Assembly (NCBI GenBank): GCA_964403795.1
Contig: CAYOHP010000016.1
Span: 1-15,626, forward strand
DNA length: 15,626 bases
DNA from: CAYOHP01 sp964403795 [NCBI: uncultured bacterium]
GTDB taxonomy: Bacteria; Muiribacteriota; UBA6191; CAZXTJ01
Direction of reading: 5' to 3'
The number at the start of each line of letters is the position of its first letter. The first letter of the stretch is position 1. Below, in pieces: positions 14,234 to 15,626 of the stretch. Position numbers and translations under genes: made by a program. The notes below the pieces were generated by a model that ran no database searches, was not told the origin of the DNA, and saw nothing but the letters and a program-made list of their open reading frames with translations.

Positions 14234-15625
14234 ATGAAGGCTCCTTCCCTCCTCGACGAGGACAGTCCGACCCGCCGGATCGAGCTCCCCGGGGGCGATC
14301 TGGTCGAGATCGAACTGGGGACGGTACGGATCCGGGTCCTCGGGGGGCGCCAGGCGGGCCGGAACTTCGTGTTCTCCCGCCTCCCCGTTACGGTGGGCTC
14401 CGAGCCCGGTTCGGATCTGGTGCTCGACGATGCCGGGATCTCCCGCCGCCACCTCGAGATCGGGGAGACCGAGGCGGGGCTCGTGGTGAGGGACCCCGGC
14501 TCGACCAACGGCACCTTCGTGGGAGACGTGCGGATCCGCGAGGTGGTCGTCGATCGCGATACCCGGCTGCGGGTCGGTCCGGTCGAGCTGGCGATCGAAC
14601 TCGCCACCGAGGCGCGACGGGGTCCGGTCCAGGCCGAGGACGCGGCCTCGGTCCTGGTGGGCGGCTCCGAGGCCATGGCGCGCCTGCGGGGCGTGATCCG
14701 GGCCGTGGCGGGGGCGCATGCGCCGGTCCTGCTGCTGGGCGAGACCGGCACCGGCAAGGAGCTCGTCGCCCGCTGTCTGCATGAGGTCTCCGCCCGCAAG
14801 GGCGGCTTCGTCTCGGTGGACGCCACCCAGTGCGACCCCGCGACCCTGAGGAGCGATCTCTTCGGCCACGCCAAGGGAGCCTTCACCGGAGCCGACCAGG
14901 CCCGGCCGGGAGCCTTCCGGTCGGCCGACGGCGGGACCCTGTTCCTCGACGAGCTGGGGGAGCTCCCGCTCGACGTGCAGGCCCGCCTGCTCCGGGTCCT
15001 CGAGTCCCGCGAGGTCCAGCCGATGGGCAGCGACCGTAGCCATCCGGTCGACTTCCGGCTGGTGGCCGCCACCCATCGCGATCTGCCGGGGCTGGCAGCC
15101 GACGGGAAGTTCCGGCTCGACCTCCTCCACCGGGTGGCGGTGGTGGTGGTGCGCTTGCCACCGCTCCGGGAACGGCCGGAAGACCTTCCCGACCTCGTGG
15201 CGGCCCTCTCGGCGCGCCATCCCCGTGCTCCCCGCTTCTCGCCGGCTGCCTGGAAGGCGCTTTCGGCCCATCCCTGGCCGGGGAACGTCCGGGAACTTCG
15301 CAACGTGGTGGATCGGGTGGCCGCCCTGGGAATCGCGGCGGAGGCCGGGCCCGAGGACCTGGGCCTGGACCTCCTGGGGTCGCTGGCGCTCCGGGCCTCG
15401 CCCTCCGGATCGCCGATCCCCCCTCCGGTCTCCGCTCCCCCCACCCCGACCGGTCCCGGACCGGCCCGGGACAGGAGCCTCTCGGACCAGCGATCCGACC
15501 TCGAGCGCGAGGCCATCGTGGCGGCCTTGGCGGCCTCGGGCGGCCATCGCGGGGCGGCGGCCGCCAGCCTCGGGATCTCGGTCGCCACCTTGTGGCGGCG
15601 GATGAACCGCTTCGGCATCGAGTAG
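14234..15625 (+). CDS. FHA-domain sigma-54-dependent transcription activator
   Basis: The product is 463 residues with three domains. Residues about 30-125 are an FHA domain that binds phosphothreonine peptides (Gly55-Ser56, SRRH 70-73, TNG 91-93). Residues about 142-380 are the AAA+ sigma-54 activator core: Walker A GETGTGKE (169-176), the sigma-54 contact loop GAFTGA (215-220), Walker B TLFLDE (235-240), sensor AATHRDL (278-284) and WPGNVREL (348-355). After a Pro-rich linker (388-410), residues about 420-460 form a Fis-type helix-turn-helix (GGHRGAAAASLGISVATLWRRM). It hydrolyses ATP to open sigma-54 promoters. An FHA input domain in place of a receiver domain suggests control by Ser/Thr phosphorylation, and a kinase is divergent 30 bases away. 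The ATG at 14234 has no Shine-Dalgarno sequence; no upstream in-frame start is plausible, so a leaderless mRNA is likely. Confidence 0.94.
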   Translation: MKAPSLLDEDSPTRRIELPGGDLVEIELGTVRIRVLGGRQAGRNFVFSRLPVTVGSEPGSDLVLDDAGISRRHLEIGETEAGLVVRDPGSTNGTFVGDVRIREVVVDRDTRLRVGPVELAIELATEARRGPVQAEDAASVLVGGSEAMARLRGVIRAVAGAHAPVLLLGETGTGKELVARCLHEVSARKGGFVSVDATQCDPATLRSDLFGHAKGAFTGADQARPGAFRSADGGTLFLDELGELPLDVQARLLRVLESREVQPMGSDRSHPVDFRLVAATHRDLPGLAADGKFRLDLLHRVAVVVVRLPPLRERPEDLPDLVAALSARHPRAPRFSPAAWKALSAHPWPGNVRELRNVVDRVAALGIAAEAGPEDLGLDLLGSLALRASPSGSPIPPPVSAPPTPTGPGPARDRSLSDQRSDLEREAIVAALAASGGHRGAAAASLGISVATLWRRMNRFGIE

Positions 15626-15626
15626 C

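Overview
This is a gene-dense, very GC-rich segment with strong third-position G/C bias and long spurious open frames opposite most real genes. Ten protein-coding genes can be supported. No RNA gene, insertion sequence or CRISPR array was seen, and no stretch without a gene exceeds about 260 bases. The Ser/Thr kinase, the FHA-domain sigma-54 activator, the Sel1-repeat protein and the complete long-chain olefin cluster suggest a Gram-negative bacterium with complex signalling. A myxobacterium or other former deltaproteobacterium fits best, with Planctomycetota as an alternative; this is inference from gene content only.

Left part (66-6080): a secreted Sel1-repeat protein on the minus strand is divergent from a complete oleA-oleB-oleC-oleD operon on the plus strand. 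OleA joins two fatty acyl thioesters head to head. OleD reduces the resulting beta-keto acid, OleC closes the beta-hydroxy acid to a beta-lactone using ATP, and OleB removes CO2 to give a long-chain internal olefin. The four reading frames overlap by 3 to 23 bases, so translation is probably coupled. A good sigma-70-like promoter (TTGCCA, 16 bases, TAGAAT) lies before oleA.

Middle part (6081-9776): an unrecognised 177-residue protein with a strong ribosome binding site, preceded by an imperfect sigma-54-like element and a perfect hairpin. Next comes an exported coiled-coil protein behind a second TTGCCA-N16 promoter. It converges, across a 12-bp terminator hairpin, on a secreted protein with a Gly/Trp-rich WGG repeat region.

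Right part (9777-15625): a minus-strand dihydroflavonol-reductase-like dehydrogenase is divergent from a secreted lytic transglycosylase. The transglycosylase gene overlaps tail to tail with a large membrane Ser/Thr kinase whose roughly 390-residue outer domain is unrecognised. The kinase is divergent from an FHA/AAA+/Fis-type sigma-54 activator. Their start codons are about 30 bases apart and flank a perfect palindrome that contains an extended -10 sequence. Kinase and activator probably form a phosphorylation-controlled transcription switch. The cargo of the window (membrane hydrocarbon synthesis, secreted proteins, wall hydrolase) suggests a cell-envelope theme, but no sequence evidence directly links the switch to the other genes.
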